DNA of 64,000 nucleotides, from NCBI RefSeq assembly GCF_025666195.1, contig NZ_CP102592.1, positions 2,914,001 to 2,978,000 of the forward strand, read 5' to 3'. The notes beneath the pieces were generated by a model. That model saw only the letters and a list, made by a program, of their open reading frames with translations, ran no database searches and was not told the DNA's origin. Source of the stretch: Xanthomonas sp. CFBP 8443. Lineage in GTDB: Bacteria; Pseudomonadota; Gammaproteobacteria; Xanthomonadales; Xanthomonadaceae. Shown piece by piece: positions 17,031 to 28,965 of this stretch (its first letter is position 1; each line of letters opens with the position of its first letter). A program made the position numbers and the translations under genes.

Positions 17031-20000
17031 ATGCCTAAGTTCTTCATCGAACACCCGGTCTTCGCCTGGGTGGTGGCGATCCTGATCTCGCTCAGCGGCG
17101 TGATCGCCATCCTCAACCTCGGCGTCGAGTCCTATCCCTCGATCGCGCCCCCGCAGGTCACGGTCACCGCGACCTACCCCGGCGCCAGCGCCAGCACCAC
17201 CGAACGCGCGGTCACCCAGGTGATCGAGCAGCAGCTGACCGGCATCGATCACCTGCTGTACTTCAACTCCTCCTCGTCCTCCAGCGGCACCGCCACCATC
17301 ACCCTGACCTTCGAGACCGGCACCAACGCCGACATCGCGCAGGTGCAGGTGCAGAACAAGGTGTCGCTGGCGACGCCGCGCCTGCCCTCGGAAGTGACCG
17401 CGCAGGGCGTGGTGGTGGCCAAGGCCAACGCCGGCTTCCTCGCCGTGTTCGCGCTGCGCTCGGAGAATCCGTCGGTCGACCGCAGCGCGCTCAACGACAT
17501 CGTCGGCTCGCGCGTGCTGGAGCAGATCTCGCGCGTGCCCGGCGTCGGCAGCACCCAGCAGTTCGGCGCCGAATACGCGATGGACATCTGGCTCAACCCG
17601 GAGAAGCTGCAGGGCTACCACATGTCCGCGGCGGACGTGTACAACGCGATCAGCGCGCAGAACGTGCAGTTCGCGGCCGGCTCGATCGGTTCGGATCCGG
17701 CGCCCAGCGGGCAGTCGTTCACCGCCACGGTCTCGGCCGAGGGCCGCTTCAGCTCGCCCGAGCAGTTCGAGGACATCATCCTGCGCGCGGACGGCAACGG
17801 CACCGTGGTGCGGCTGAAGGACGTGGCGCGGGTCGCGTTCGGCCCGACCAGCTTCGGCCTGGATACCCAGTACAACGGCAAGCCCACCGGCGCGTTCGCG
17901 ATCCAGCTGCTGCCGGGCGCCAACGCGCTGAGCGTGTCCGAGGCGGTCAAGGCCAAGATGGACGAGCTGCAGCCCAGCTTCCCGCAGGGCGTGAGCTGGT
18001 TCACCCCGTACGAGAGCACCACCTTCGTGCGGATCTCGATCGAGGAAGTGGTCAAGACCCTGATCGAGGCGATCGTGCTGGTGTTCCTGGTGATGCTGGT
18101 GTTCCTGCAGAACTTCCGCGCCACCATCATCCCCACCCTGGTGATCCCGGTGGCGCTGCTGGGCACGTTCCTGGGCATGTGGCTGATCGGCTTCACCATC
18201 AACCAGCTGACCCTGTTCGCGATGGTGCTGGCGATCGGCATCGTGGTCGACGACGCGATCGTGGTGATCGAGAACGTCGAACGCATCATGTCCGAAGAGC
18301 ACCTGGCGCCGAAGGCGGCCACGCAGAAGGCGATGACCCAGATCACCGGCGCGGTGGTGGCGATCACCGTGGTGCTGGCGGCGGTGTTCATCCCCTCGGC
18401 GATGCAGCCCGGCGCGGCCGGCGCGATCTACAAGCAGTTCGCGATCACCATCGCCATGTCGATGGCGTTCTCGGCGTTCCTGGCGCTGAGCTTCACCCCG
18501 GCGCTGTGCGCGGCGTTCCTGAAGCCGACCCACAACGACAACCCGAACTGGATCTACCGCACCTTCAACAAGTACTACGACAAGCTGGCGCACCGCTACG
18601 TCGGCGCGGTCGGCGGCACCATCCGCCGCGCGCCGCGCTGGATGGCGGTGTTCGCGTTGCTGGTGGTGCTGTGCGGCTTCCTGTTCACGCGCATGCCGGG
18701 CAGCTTCCTGCCCGAGGAAGACCAGGGCTTCGCCCTGGCGATCGTGCAGTTGCCGCCGGGCGCCACGGTCGGCCGCACCAACGAGGTGTTCGCGCAGATG
18801 CGCGGCGTGCTCGCGAATCAACCGGCCGTGGAAGGCATGCTGCAGGTCGCCGGCTTCAGCTTCCTGGGCCGTGGCGAGAACGTCGGCATGGGCTTCATCC
18901 GGCTCAAGCCCTGGGCCGACCGCGACGTCACCGCCGCGGACCTGATCGGCCAGCTCAACGGCGCGTTCTACGGCATCAAGGGCGCACAGATCTTCGTGGT
19001 CAACCTGCCCACGGTGCAGGGCCTGGGCCAGTTCGGCGGCTTCGACATGTGGCTGCAGGACCGTACCGGCGCCGGCGAAGAGGCGTTGTTGCAGGCGCGC
19101 AACATCCTGCTCGGCAAGGCCGCCGAGCGCCAGGACGCGCTGGCCGGCGTGCGCCCCAACGGCCTGGAAAACGCACCGCAGCTGCAGCTGAGCGTGGACC
19201 GCGTGCAGGCGCAGTCGATGGGCCTGTCGGTCAGCGACATCTACCAGTCGATCCAGATGATGCTGGCGCCGGTGTACGTCAACGACTTCTTCTACGAAGG
19301 CCGCATCAAGCGCGTCAACCTGCAGGCCGACGCGGCATACCGCACCGGTCCGGAGTCGCTGCGCAACTTCTACGTGCCCAGCAGCAGCGCCACCGACAGC
19401 AACGGCCTGCCGCAGATGATCCCGCTGAGCACGGTGGTGAAGTCGGACTGGATCTACAGCTCGCCGTCGCTGAGCCGCTACAACGGCTATTCGGCGGTCA
19501 ACGTGGTCGGCAACCCGGCCCCGGGCGGCAGTTCCGGCCAGGCGATGAGCGCGATGGAGGAGATCGTCAACACCGACCTGCCGCCGGGCTTCGGCTTCGA
19601 CTGGAGCGGCATGTCCTACCAGGAGATCATCGCCGGCAATACCGCCACGCTGCTGCTGGTGCTGTCGATCGTGGTGGTGTTCCTGTGCCTGGCGGCGCTG
19701 TACGAGAGCTGGTCGATCCCGGTGTCGGTACTGCTGGTGGTGCCGATCGGCGTGCTCGGCGCGATCACCTTCTCGCTGCTGCGCGGTCTGCCCAACGACA
19801 TCTACTTCAAGATCGGCCTGATCACGGTGATCGGCCTGGCGGCGAAGAACGCGATCCTGATCGTGGAGTTCGCAGTTGAGCAGCGCGCGGCCGGCAAGAC
19901 CCTGCGCGAGGCGGCCACCGAGGCGGCGCACCTGCGCTTCCGCCCGATCCTGATGACTTCGTTCGCGTTCATCCTCGGCGTGCTGCCGATGGCGATCTCG

Positions 20001-20204
20001 ACCGGCGCCGGCGCCAACGCACGCCACTCGATCGGCACCGGCGTGATCGGCGGCATGGTGTTCGCCACCCTGCTCGGCGTGCTGTTCATCCCGCTGTTCT
20101 TCGTGGTGGTGCGGCGCATGCTCGGCGACAAGCTGGACGAGCCGTCGAAGGAGTACGCGGCGCTGCAGCAGGAAGGGCAGAACCGGAACCAGCCGGATCG
20201 GTGA
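17031..20204 (+). CDS. RND multidrug efflux transporter, HAE-1 family (AcrB/MexB type)
   Basis: 1057-residue inner-membrane proton antiporter. The proton-relay aspartates are D407 and D408 in GIVVDDAIVVIEN, at exactly the AcrB numbering, with a relay lysine near 939 in LITVIGLAAKNAILIVEF. Twelve membrane segments in two repeats and the large periplasmic loops are recognisable; the N-terminus MPKFFIEHPVFAWVVAI is typical for HAE-1. It follows the adaptor by 12 bp. No TolC/OprM-type gene follows, so the pump must borrow a channel encoded elsewhere. The operon ends at the terminator at 20288. Confidence 0.95.
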   Translation: MPKFFIEHPVFAWVVAILISLSGVIAILNLGVESYPSIAPPQVTVTATYPGASASTTERAVTQVIEQQLTGIDHLLYFNSSSSSSGTATITLTFETGTNADIAQVQVQNKVSLATPRLPSEVTAQGVVVAKANAGFLAVFALRSENPSVDRSALNDIVGSRVLEQISRVPGVGSTQQFGAEYAMDIWLNPEKLQGYHMSAADVYNAISAQNVQFAAGSIGSDPAPSGQSFTATVSAEGRFSSPEQFEDIILRADGNGTVVRLKDVARVAFGPTSFGLDTQYNGKPTGAFAIQLLPGANALSVSEAVKAKMDELQPSFPQGVSWFTPYESTTFVRISIEEVVKTLIEAIVLVFLVMLVFLQNFRATIIPTLVIPVALLGTFLGMWLIGFTINQLTLFAMVLAIGIVVDDAIVVIENVERIMSEEHLAPKAATQKAMTQITGAVVAITVVLAAVFIPSAMQPGAAGAIYKQFAITIAMSMAFSAFLALSFTPALCAAFLKPTHNDNPNWIYRTFNKYYDKLAHRYVGAVGGTIRRAPRWMAVFALLVVLCGFLFTRMPGSFLPEEDQGFALAIVQLPPGATVGRTNEVFAQMRGVLANQPAVEGMLQVAGFSFLGRGENVGMGFIRLKPWADRDVTAADLIGQLNGAFYGIKGAQIFVVNLPTVQGLGQFGGFDMWLQDRTGAGEEALLQARNILLGKAAERQDALAGVRPNGLENAPQLQLSVDRVQAQSMGLSVSDIYQSIQMMLAPVYVNDFFYEGRIKRVNLQADAAYRTGPESLRNFYVPSSSATDSNGLPQMIPLSTVVKSDWIYSSPSLSRYNGYSAVNVVGNPAPGGSSGQAMSAMEEIVNTDLPPGFGFDWSGMSYQEIIAGNTATLLLVLSIVVVFLCLAALYESWSIPVSVLLVVPIGVLGAITFSLLRGLPNDIYFKIGLITVIGLAAKNAILIVEFAVEQRAAGKTLREAATEAAHLRFRPILMTSFAFILGVLPMAISTGAGANARHSIGTGVIGGMVFATLLGVLFIPLFFVVVRRMLGDKLDEPSKEYAALQQEGQNRNQPDR

Positions 20205-20210
20205 TGAAGC

Positions 20211-20368
20211 CGGGACCCGGGACCGGGGACCCGGGACCCGGGGGTCACGGCCCCGGGGTTGCCACGAACCTTCCGGCTGGTAAACAGAAAAGCGGCCTTT
20301 CGGCCGCTTTTTTGTTTGCTTTTGCTCAGGCTTTTCCGGGTCCCTGGTCCCCGGTCCCCGGTCCCGGC
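20211..20368. repeat. GGGACC-type inverted repeat element enclosing a terminator
   Basis: Left arm (20211-20242) is built from GGGACCCGGGACCGGGGACC units, right arm (20336-20368) from the complementary GGTCCCCGGTCCCCGGTCCC. They enclose about 95 bp with an intrinsic terminator. The right arm ends directly at the acyl-CoA dehydrogenase stop codon. Same family as the element at the sahR-metH junction. Confidence 0.85.
20288..20316. terminator. Bidirectional intrinsic terminator
   Basis: Perfect 10-bp stem AAAAGCGGCC/GGCCGCTTTT with loop TTTC, followed by TTGTTT on the plus strand; the symmetric A-run gives a T-run on the minus strand too. It lies between the convergent RND operon and the acyl-CoA dehydrogenase gene and probably ends both. 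Confidence 0.92.
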
Positions 20369-20369
20369 T

Positions 20370-21518
20370 TCACCGCAACCCCGTCTCATTCCGCGCAATC
20401 ACCAATCGCTGAATTTCAGACGTGCCTTCGTAGATTTCCGTGATCTTGGCATCGCGGAAGTAGCGCTCCAGCGGCATTTCCTTCGAATAGCCCATGCCGC
20501 CGTGGATCTGCACCGCCTGGTGGGTGATCCACATCGCCGCTTCCGAGGCGGTCAGCTTGGCCACCGAGGCCTCGGTGGTGAAGCGCTGGCCCTGCCCCTT
20601 CACCCATGCCGCGCGCAGCGTCAGCAGCAGCGCCGCGTCGAGCTTGCACTTCATGTCGGCGATCTTGGCCTGGGTCATCTGGAACGCGCCGATCGGCGAG
20701 CCGAACGCCTTGCGCTCCTTCACGTAGTCCAGGGTCGCCTGGTAGGCGGCGCGGGCGATGCCGATGGCCTGCGAGGCGATGCCGATGCGGCCGGCGTCGA
20801 GCACGCTCATCGCGATCTTGAAACCCTCGCCAGGCGCGCCCAGGACCTCGTCCGGGGACGCCACGTAATCCTGGAACTCGATCTCGCAGGTCGCCGAGGC
20901 GCGGATGCCGAGCTTGGGCTCGGTCTTGCCACGGTGGAAGCCGGGCTTGTCGGTGTCCACCACGAACGCGGTGATGCCGCGCGAGCCCTGCTCCGGATCG
21001 GTGACCGCGAACAGCACGATGTACTTGGCGACCGGGCCGGAGGTGATCCAGCTCTTCTTGCCGTTGATCACGAAGCTGCCGTCGTCCTGGCGGACCGCCC
21101 GGCAACGCATTGCGGTGGCGTCGGAGCCGGACTGCGGTTCGGTCAGCGCGAACGCGCCGATCTGGCTGCCGTCGGCGATCGCGCGCACGTAGGTCTGCTT
21201 CTGCGCTTCGTTGCCGTTCTTCAGGATGCCGGCGCAGAACAGCGAGTTGTTGACCGACATGATGGTGGAATGGGCGGCGTCGCCGGCGGCGATCTCGACC
21301 ATCGCCAACACGTAGGAGATCGGGTCCATGCCGGCGCCGCCGTATTCCTCCGGCACCTCGATGCCCATCAGCCCGTTCTCGCCGAGCAGGCGGATGTTCT
21401 CCAGCGGGAATTCGCCGGTGCGGTCGTGATGCTCGGCGCTCGGGGCGATCCGCTCCTGGGCGATGCGTCGCGCCACGTCCTGGATCATCAATTGTTCTTC
21501 AGTAAAGCTGAAATCCAC
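20370..21518 (-). CDS. Acyl-CoA dehydrogenase
   Basis: FAD enzyme oxidising acyl-CoA to enoyl-CoA. The 382-residue protein shows the family signatures [14 protein letters not shown] (FAD/substrate loop), [18 protein letters not shown], and the C-terminal [20 protein letters not shown] followed by [18 protein letters not shown] with the catalytic glutamate of YEGTSEI. Substrate range cannot be read; short or branched-chain substrates are plausible. The start is GTG at 21518, preceded by GGGAGGGG at good spacing; an ATG at 21551 would add 11 residues. The gene is convergent with the RND operon and divergent from the sahR-like gene. Confidence 0.92.
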   Translation of the reverse strand: MDFSFTEEQLMIQDVARRIAQERIAPSAEHHDRTGEFPLENIRLLGENGLMGIEVPEEYGGAGMDPISYVLAMVEIAAGDAAHSTIMSVNNSLFCAGILKNGNEAQKQTYVRAIADGSQIGAFALTEPQSGSDATAMRCRAVRQDDGSFVINGKKSWITSGPVAKYIVLFAVTDPEQGSRGITAFVVDTDKPGFHRGKTEPKLGIRASATCEIEFQDYVASPDEVLGAPGEGFKIAMSVLDAGRIGIASQAIGIARAAYQATLDYVKERKAFGSPIGAFQMTQAKIADMKCKLDAALLLTLRAAWVKGQGQRFTTEASVAKLTASEAAMWITHQAVQIHGGMGYSKEMPLERYFRDAKITEIYEGTSEIQRLVIARNETGLR

Positions 21519-21614
21519 GTAGAACCCCTCCCGGGCTGTCTGGTGCGCCATTGTAGCCACCCAGACCATACGCAGGCGTGTGCACGACTTGACCCGGTGC
21601 GCCCGCGGGACCAG

Positions 21615-21644
21615 AATATCTCTATATCGCGATGGGAAGATATT
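21615..21644. promoter_or_regulatory. Nested dyad, probable SahR-like operator
   Basis: A 30-bp symmetric site: outer arms AATATCT and AGATATT flank a perfect inner palindrome ATCGCGAT, all sharing one centre (22 of 30 positions symmetric). It ends one base before the ATG at 21646 and is strikingly AT-rich for this genome. It overlaps where the ribosome binding site should be, so a bound repressor would block expression of sahR and both metH genes. Confidence 0.65.
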
Positions 21645-21645
21645 A

Positions 21646-22632
21646 ATGGATCTGGAGGACTGGTCGACCCGGCTCAAGGTGTTCGCCGATGCCACCCGCG
21701 TGCGCCTGCTGGCGCTGCTGGAGCAGGAAGAGTTGACCGTGGCCGAGCTGTCGGCGATCACCCGGCTGGCGCAGCCGCGCGTCTCCACCCACCTGGCCAA
21801 GCTCAAGGAAGCCGGGCTGGTGCGCGACCGCCGCGCCGGCGTGTCGGCCTACTACCGCTTCGACGAGGCGCAACTGGACCCGGCGCAGCGCGCGCTGTGG
21901 CTGGCGCTGAGCACCGGCAGCGACGACCCGCTGCTGCGCCAGGACGCCGAGCGCGTGGCCGCGGTGCTGGCCAACCGCGCCGCCGACCAGAACTGGGCCG
22001 ATTCGGTGGCCGGCGACATGGAACGCCACTACTCGCCCGGGCGCACCTGGGAAGCGCTGGCGCGCACCGCGCTGCCGCTGCTGGAAACCGGCGACGTACT
22101 CGACATTGCTTCCGGGGACGGCGTGCTGGCCGAACTGGTCGCCCCGCATGCGCGCCGCTACGTGTGCATCGACACCAGCGCACGGGTGGTGGCCGCGGCC
22201 AGCGAACGCCTGCGCCGGCTGGGCAACGTGGAAGTGCGCGAAGGCGACATGCACGCGCTGCCGTTCGCCGACGCCAGCTTCGACCTGGTGGTGATGATGC
22301 ATGCGCTGACCTACGCGGCCAAGCCGGCGCAGGCGGTAGCGGAATCGGCGCGGGTGCTGCGCCCCGGCGGGCGCCTGCTGCTGTGCAGCCTCGCCCGCCA
22401 CGAACACAAGGCCGCGGTGCAGGCCTACGGCCACGTCAACCTGGGCTTCGCCTCCAAGGAGCTGCGCAAGTTCGTCGACAAGGCCGGCCTGGACGTGTCC
22501 AGCCTGGAAACCGTGACCCGCGAGAAGCGGCCGCCGCATTTCGAGGTGATTTCGTTGATCGCGGTGAAGTCGGCGGGACCGGGGACCGGGGACCAGGGAC
22601 CCGGGCAGGCAAAAACAGGAGCAAAAACATGA
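21646..22632 (+). CDS. ArsR-type HTH fused to SAM-dependent methyltransferase domain (SahR-like)
   Basis: 328 residues in two domains. Residues 1-90 are an ArsR winged helix ([39 protein letters not shown]). The rest is a class I methyltransferase fold with motif I DIASGDG near residue 153 and the [15 protein letters not shown] segment. This architecture matches SahR, known in Proteobacteria as an S-adenosylhomocysteine-sensing repressor of methionine-cycle genes. Position directly before metH supports the same role here. The ATG at 21646 sits behind a 30-bp dyad. The last 15 residues ([15 protein letters not shown] region) are encoded by a GGGACC repeat element. The stop overlaps the metH start as ATGA. 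Confidence 0.82.
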   Translation: MDLEDWSTRLKVFADATRVRLLALLEQEELTVAELSAITRLAQPRVSTHLAKLKEAGLVRDRRAGVSAYYRFDEAQLDPAQRALWLALSTGSDDPLLRQDAERVAAVLANRAADQNWADSVAGDMERHYSPGRTWEALARTALPLLETGDVLDIASGDGVLAELVAPHARRYVCIDTSARVVAAASERLRRLGNVEVREGDMHALPFADASFDLVVMMHALTYAAKPAQAVAESARVLRPGGRLLLCSLARHEHKAAVQAYGHVNLGFASKELRKFVDKAGLDVSSLETVTREKRPPHFEVISLIAVKSAGPGTGDQGPGQAKTGAKT

Positions 22633-22683
22633 GCACAGACATCGCTGCCCCGGTCCCCGGTCCCCGGTCCCCGGTCCCGGCCC
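22574..22683. repeat. GGGACC-type inverted repeat spanning the sahR-metH junction
   Basis: Left arm of GGGACCGGGGACCGGGGACC units (22575-22605) lies in the end of the sahR-like gene. The right arm of complementary units (about 22649-22683) lies in the start of metH. The roughly 43-nt loop contains AGGAG, the ATGA stop/start overlap and the first metH codons. Both arms are translated, giving [10 protein letters not shown] in one protein and [13 protein letters not shown] in the other. Confidence 0.88.
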
Positions 22684-23765
22684 CCTGGCTCCACCCCCAG
22701 CGCACGCAGAAACTCCTGCAGGCCCTGTCCGAACGCATCCTGATCATCGACGGTGCGATGGGTACCATGATCCAGCGCCACGACCTGCAGGAGGCCGACT
22801 ACCGCGGCGAGCGCTTCGCCGCCGGCTACGACAGCGCGCACGTACACGGCCCCGGCTGCGACCACGCGCCGCAGGGCCACGACCTGAAGGGCAACAACGA
22901 CCTGCTGCTGCTGTCGCGGCCAGAGGTGATCGCCGGCATCCACCGCGCCTACCTCGACGCCGGCGCCGACCTGCTGGAGACCAACACCTTCAACGCCACC
23001 TCGGTGAGCCAGGCCGACTACCACCTGGAGCACCTGGTCTACGAACTCAACAAGGCCGGCGCACGGGTCGCGCGCGACTGCTGCGACGCGGTCGAGGCGC
23101 TCACCCCGGACAAGCCGCGCTTCGTCATCGGCGTGCTCGGCCCGACCAGCCGCACCGCCTCGATCAGTCCCGACGTCAACGATCCGGGCTTCCGCAACAC
23201 CAGCTTCGACGAATTGCGCGGCACCTACCGCGAGGCGGTCGAGGGCTTGATCGACGGCGGCGCCGACACGCTGATGGTGGAGACCATCTTCGACACGCTC
23301 AACGCCAAGGCGGCGCTGTACGCGATCGAGGAAGTGTTCGACGCGCGCGGCGGGCGCCTGCCGGTGATGATCTCCGGCACCATCACCGACGCCTCCGGGC
23401 GCACCCTGTCCGGGCAGACCGCCGAAGCGTTCTACGCCTCGGTCGCGCATGGCCGGCCGCTGTCGGTGGGGCTGAACTGCGCGCTCGGCGCCAGCGATCT
23501 GCGCCCGCACGTGGAGACCTTGGCGCGGATCGCCGACGGCTACGTCAGCGCGCATCCCAATGCCGGCCTGCCCAACGCCTTCGGCGAGTACGACGAGACC
23601 CCGGAGGAAATGGCCGCGACGCTGAAGGAGTTCGCCGAATCCGGGCTGCTGAACCTGGTCGGCGGCTGCTGCGGCACCACCCCGGCGCACATCCAGGCGA
23701 TCGCCGAGGCGGTGCGCGGGCTGCGCCCGCGCGTGCCGCTGGCCGCGCAGGCACAGGCCGCCTGA
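22629..23765 (+). CDS. metH: Methionine synthase, homocysteine-binding part (split MetH, N-terminal)
   Basis: Cobalamin-dependent methionine synthase, homocysteine S-methyltransferase barrel only (378 aa). Seen are [33 protein letters not shown], the zinc-ligand cysteine in [13 protein letters not shown] and the CC pair in [14 protein letters not shown]. In E. coli this is the first third of one polypeptide; here it is a separate gene, with the other domains encoded from 23880. The ATG at 22629 overlaps the regulator stop, with AGGAG eight bases upstream. Residues about 8-19 come from the repeat element and have no counterpart in other MetH proteins. The gap to the second half is 114 bp. Confidence 0.92.
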   Translation: MSTDIAAPVPGPRSPVPAPWLHPQRTQKLLQALSERILIIDGAMGTMIQRHDLQEADYRGERFAAGYDSAHVHGPGCDHAPQGHDLKGNNDLLLLSRPEVIAGIHRAYLDAGADLLETNTFNATSVSQADYHLEHLVYELNKAGARVARDCCDAVEALTPDKPRFVIGVLGPTSRTASISPDVNDPGFRNTSFDELRGTYREAVEGLIDGGADTLMVETIFDTLNAKAALYAIEEVFDARGGRLPVMISGTITDASGRTLSGQTAEAFYASVAHGRPLSVGLNCALGASDLRPHVETLARIADGYVSAHPNAGLPNAFGEYDETPEEMAATLKEFAESGLLNLVGGCCGTTPAHIQAIAEAVRGLRPRVPLAAQAQAA

Positions 23766-23879
23766 CGATGATGACCACGCATCCACTGCCACGCCAGGCA
23801 GTCGCGCTGCACGCGCAGCGCAGCGCACGCGCCGATCGCGCGCGCGCATCCACGGCAACGATTCTGGAAGGCTGAGCCC

Positions 23880-26657
<2,778 letters not shown>

Positions 26658-26747
26658 GCCGTGCCGGACGCGCGCCGCGCAGCGGCAGCGTCGGCCCGGC
26701 AGCGAAGGAGCCGGCGCGGTTCGCAGCATGACATCGGAGCGGCACGC

Positions 26748-27641
26748 ATGAACATCGTGGTCACCGGCAGCAGCGGCCGCATCGGCCGCGCGATCCATGT
26801 CCGTCTGTCGCGGCAGCACCGCGTCGCCGGCTTCGACAGCGCGCCCTCCTCCACCAGCGCCTGGGTCGGCGACCTGGACGATGGCGCGCTTCTGGCGCGC
26901 GCGCTGCAGGGCGCGGACGCGGTGATCCATACGGCGGCGCTGCACGCGCCGCACGTGCCGCATGTCTCGGCTGCGAGATTCCGCCAGGTCAACGTCGACG
27001 GCACCCGCCGCGTGCTGGATGCGGCCGCCGCCGCCGGCGTGCGCCGCATCGTCTTCACCAGCACCACCGCGCTCTACGGCAGCGCGGCCAGCCCCGGCGA
27101 CACCGCGGCCTGGGTCGACGAAACGCTGCCGCCGCAGCCGCAGACCATCTACCACCACACCAAGCTGGAAGCCGAAGCCCTGCTGCGCGAGGCCGCCGCC
27201 CAGGGCGGGCCGAGCGTGCGCATCCTGCGCATGTCGCGCTGCTTTCCGGAACCGGCCAATCTGATGGCGGTGTTCCGCCTGCATCGCGGCATCGATGCGC
27301 GCGACGTGGCCGACGCGCATGCCGCGGCGCTGGTCCATGCCGGACCGGCCGAGGCGACCTTCGTCGTCTCCGGCGCCACACCGTTCCTGCGCGAGGACTG
27401 CCAGGCATTGCATCGCGAACCGCAGGCGCTGCTGGAGCGACGCGCGCCGCTGCTGGTCGAGGCCTTCCGTCAGCGGCGCTGGCGGCTGCCGACGCGGATC
27501 GACCGCGTCTATTCGGCGCAGCGGGCGATGCAGGCGCTGGACTGGCGACCGCGCTACGGATTCGAGGAGGTGCTGGCGCAGTACGACCAGCACGTCCCGG
27601 AGATCCTGCCGCCCGGCGACGGCATGCCCGCGCGCGAGTGA
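26748..27641 (+). CDS. NAD(P)-dependent epimerase/dehydratase (extended SDR)
   Basis: 297-residue short-chain dehydrogenase of the extended type. The nucleotide loop is TGSSGRIG (residues 6-13), the aspartate after strand 2 is in FDSAPSS, and the catalytic set is serine in FTSTTALYG and YHHTK as YxxxK. Substrate is not evident; a nucleotide sugar is the family default. The ATG at 26748 is preceded by GGAGCGGC. It follows metH by 90 bp on the same strand but shows no link to methionine metabolism. Confidence 0.85.
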   Translation: MNIVVTGSSGRIGRAIHVRLSRQHRVAGFDSAPSSTSAWVGDLDDGALLARALQGADAVIHTAALHAPHVPHVSAARFRQVNVDGTRRVLDAAAAAGVRRIVFTSTTALYGSAASPGDTAAWVDETLPPQPQTIYHHTKLEAEALLREAAAQGGPSVRILRMSRCFPEPANLMAVFRLHRGIDARDVADAHAAALVHAGPAEATFVVSGATPFLREDCQALHREPQALLERRAPLLVEAFRQRRWRLPTRIDRVYSAQRAMQALDWRPRYGFEEVLAQYDQHVPEILPPGDGMPARE

Positions 27642-27719
27642 GCGCGCGTCGGCAGGAGTGCGCCACTGCTGCAGAGCGAGCGCGGGCCAGCCTCGGACCT
27701 GGACAACCGAAGCGAATCC

Positions 27720-28043
27720 TTCTCCCTCCGGGGCCATGGCCCCCTTTTCGGGGGAAGGTGCCCCGAAGGGGCGGATGAGGGTACGTCCGTCACGCAGTGT
27801 CACGCCCACCAATGCGCCTGGGCCGTACCCTCACCCCAACCCCTCTCCCGATGGGAGAGGGGCTAAGCATGGCAGCGCCATTCCTGCCGAGCGCCTCCCT
27901 TCTCCCTCCGGGACCATGGCCCTTTTCGGGGGAAGGTGCCCCGAAGGGGCGGATGAGGGTGCGACCGCTGCGCAGTGCCTCGCCTACCAATGCGCCTGGG
28001 CCGTACCCTCACCCCAACCCCTCTCCCGATGGGAGAAGGGCTA
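27720..28043. repeat. Duplicated TCTCCC/GGGAGA element
   Basis: Two copies (27720-27865 and 27900-28043), 180 bp apart and about 90 percent alike. Each starts TTCTCCCTCCGGG, includes GGTGCCCCGAAGGGGCGGAT and GGGTACG, and ends CCCAACCCCTCTCCCGATGG followed by GAGAGGGGCTA. Terminal TCTCCC/GGGAGA arms are inverted. It fills the 412-bp space between the SDR gene and the beta-barrel gene; I see no gene there. A related copy lies between sucB and lpdA. Confidence 0.88.
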
Positions 28044-28053
28044 AAACCGACGC

Positions 28054-28800
28054 TCAGCGCAGCAGCACCGACACGCCGAGGCCGCCCTGCCAATCCGAGG
28101 ATGGCGCGGACAGGCCGCGCAGCACCGACAGGTCCAGTTGCACGCGCCCGGCGAGCAACCAGGTCAGTCCGGTGCCGAGCGCGCGCATCTCGTCCTCGCC
28201 GCCGCCGATGCCGGCTTCGGCATAGGCGCTGAGGTTGCCCTGCGCGTAGAACGTATAGCTCGGCGACACGGTCCAGCCGTGGCCGCCGTCGCTGTCGCTG
28301 AGGTTGGCGTACAGCGCGACATTGCGCCCGCCGTCCAAGTCCCAGCCGGCGCTGACGCCGAGATCGTAACGGTGCCCGTCGTCGCCGTAAGGCGCGCGCC
28401 CCACCGGCAAAGCGGCGGTGCCGAGCACGGCCCAGGAAAACGTATCGCGCGTGCTCGGCAACGCCCATTTCAAACCGACGCTGGCATCGCCGCCGCCATG
28501 TCCGCGCACGTCCTGGCCGGCACCGCGCACGCGCTGCCAGACCTGGCTGTCGATGGCCACCTGCAGTTCCGCCTGCGCGCTGATGCCGATCCGCAGCCGG
28601 CTGTCGGCCACGTATTCGGTGCTGCGCACGCCACCGCTGCGATCGTAGGTCACATCCGACACGGCCTGTTCCCAGGCCACGCCGCCGGCCGGCAGGGTCT
28701 GCGAGGCGAAGCCGATCCCGGGGCGGTCGAAGGCCGGCGCGTCGGCGGCGCAGGCGGCGCCCGATGCGCCCAGCGCGCCCAAGACCAGCACGCCGCGCAT
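28054..28800 (-). CDS. Probable outer-membrane beta-barrel transporter-like protein
   Basis: 248 residues with an N-terminal signal peptide (MRGVLVLGALGASGAACAAD) and a body rich in alternating beta strands with glycine and aromatic residues (YDLGVSAGWDLDGGRNVALYANL, WTVSPSYTFYAQGNLSAYAEAGIGG), ending GLGVSVLLR with a terminal strand pattern usual for barrels. It resembles the MetA-pathway/phenol-degradation type transporter family in layout; I cannot name a substrate. Start uncertain: an ATG at 28932 with GGGAGCAGG before it would add 44 residues. It is the last gene of a minus-strand run. Confidence 0.65.
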   Translation of the reverse strand: MRGVLVLGALGASGAACAADAPAFDRPGIGFASQTLPAGGVAWEQAVSDVTYDRSGGVRSTEYVADSRLRIGISAQAELQVAIDSQVWQRVRGAGQDVRGHGGGDASVGLKWALPSTRDTFSWAVLGTAALPVGRAPYGDDGHRYDLGVSAGWDLDGGRNVALYANLSDSDGGHGWTVSPSYTFYAQGNLSAYAEAGIGGGEDEMRALGTGLTWLLAGRVQLDLSVLRGLSAPSSDWQGGLGVSVLLR

Positions 28801-28965
28801 AAACGGGAAGCCGGTGCGTCTTGCGACAAGGCCGGCGCTGCTCCCGCTACGGACATCCGGACCGCGCGTCGCGCAGCCACCATGGGCGCGAACGTTCGCA
28901 CGTGGCGCCATCGCAGAATTGTCCGTGGTCATGCCCTGCTCCCGGTCCATTGCGCGACGCCGCCG

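Noticed and set aside
15252..20027. 1591-codon open frame on the minus strand antisense to the RND operon
   Set aside because: Shadow of three well-recognised genes; no domain, and composition dominated by Arg, His, Asp and Gln.
23766..23879. metH split as a frameshift or assembly error
   Set aside because: The two halves are separated by 114 bp with their own start and no overlapping remnant; a two-gene MetH is usual in Xanthomonas.
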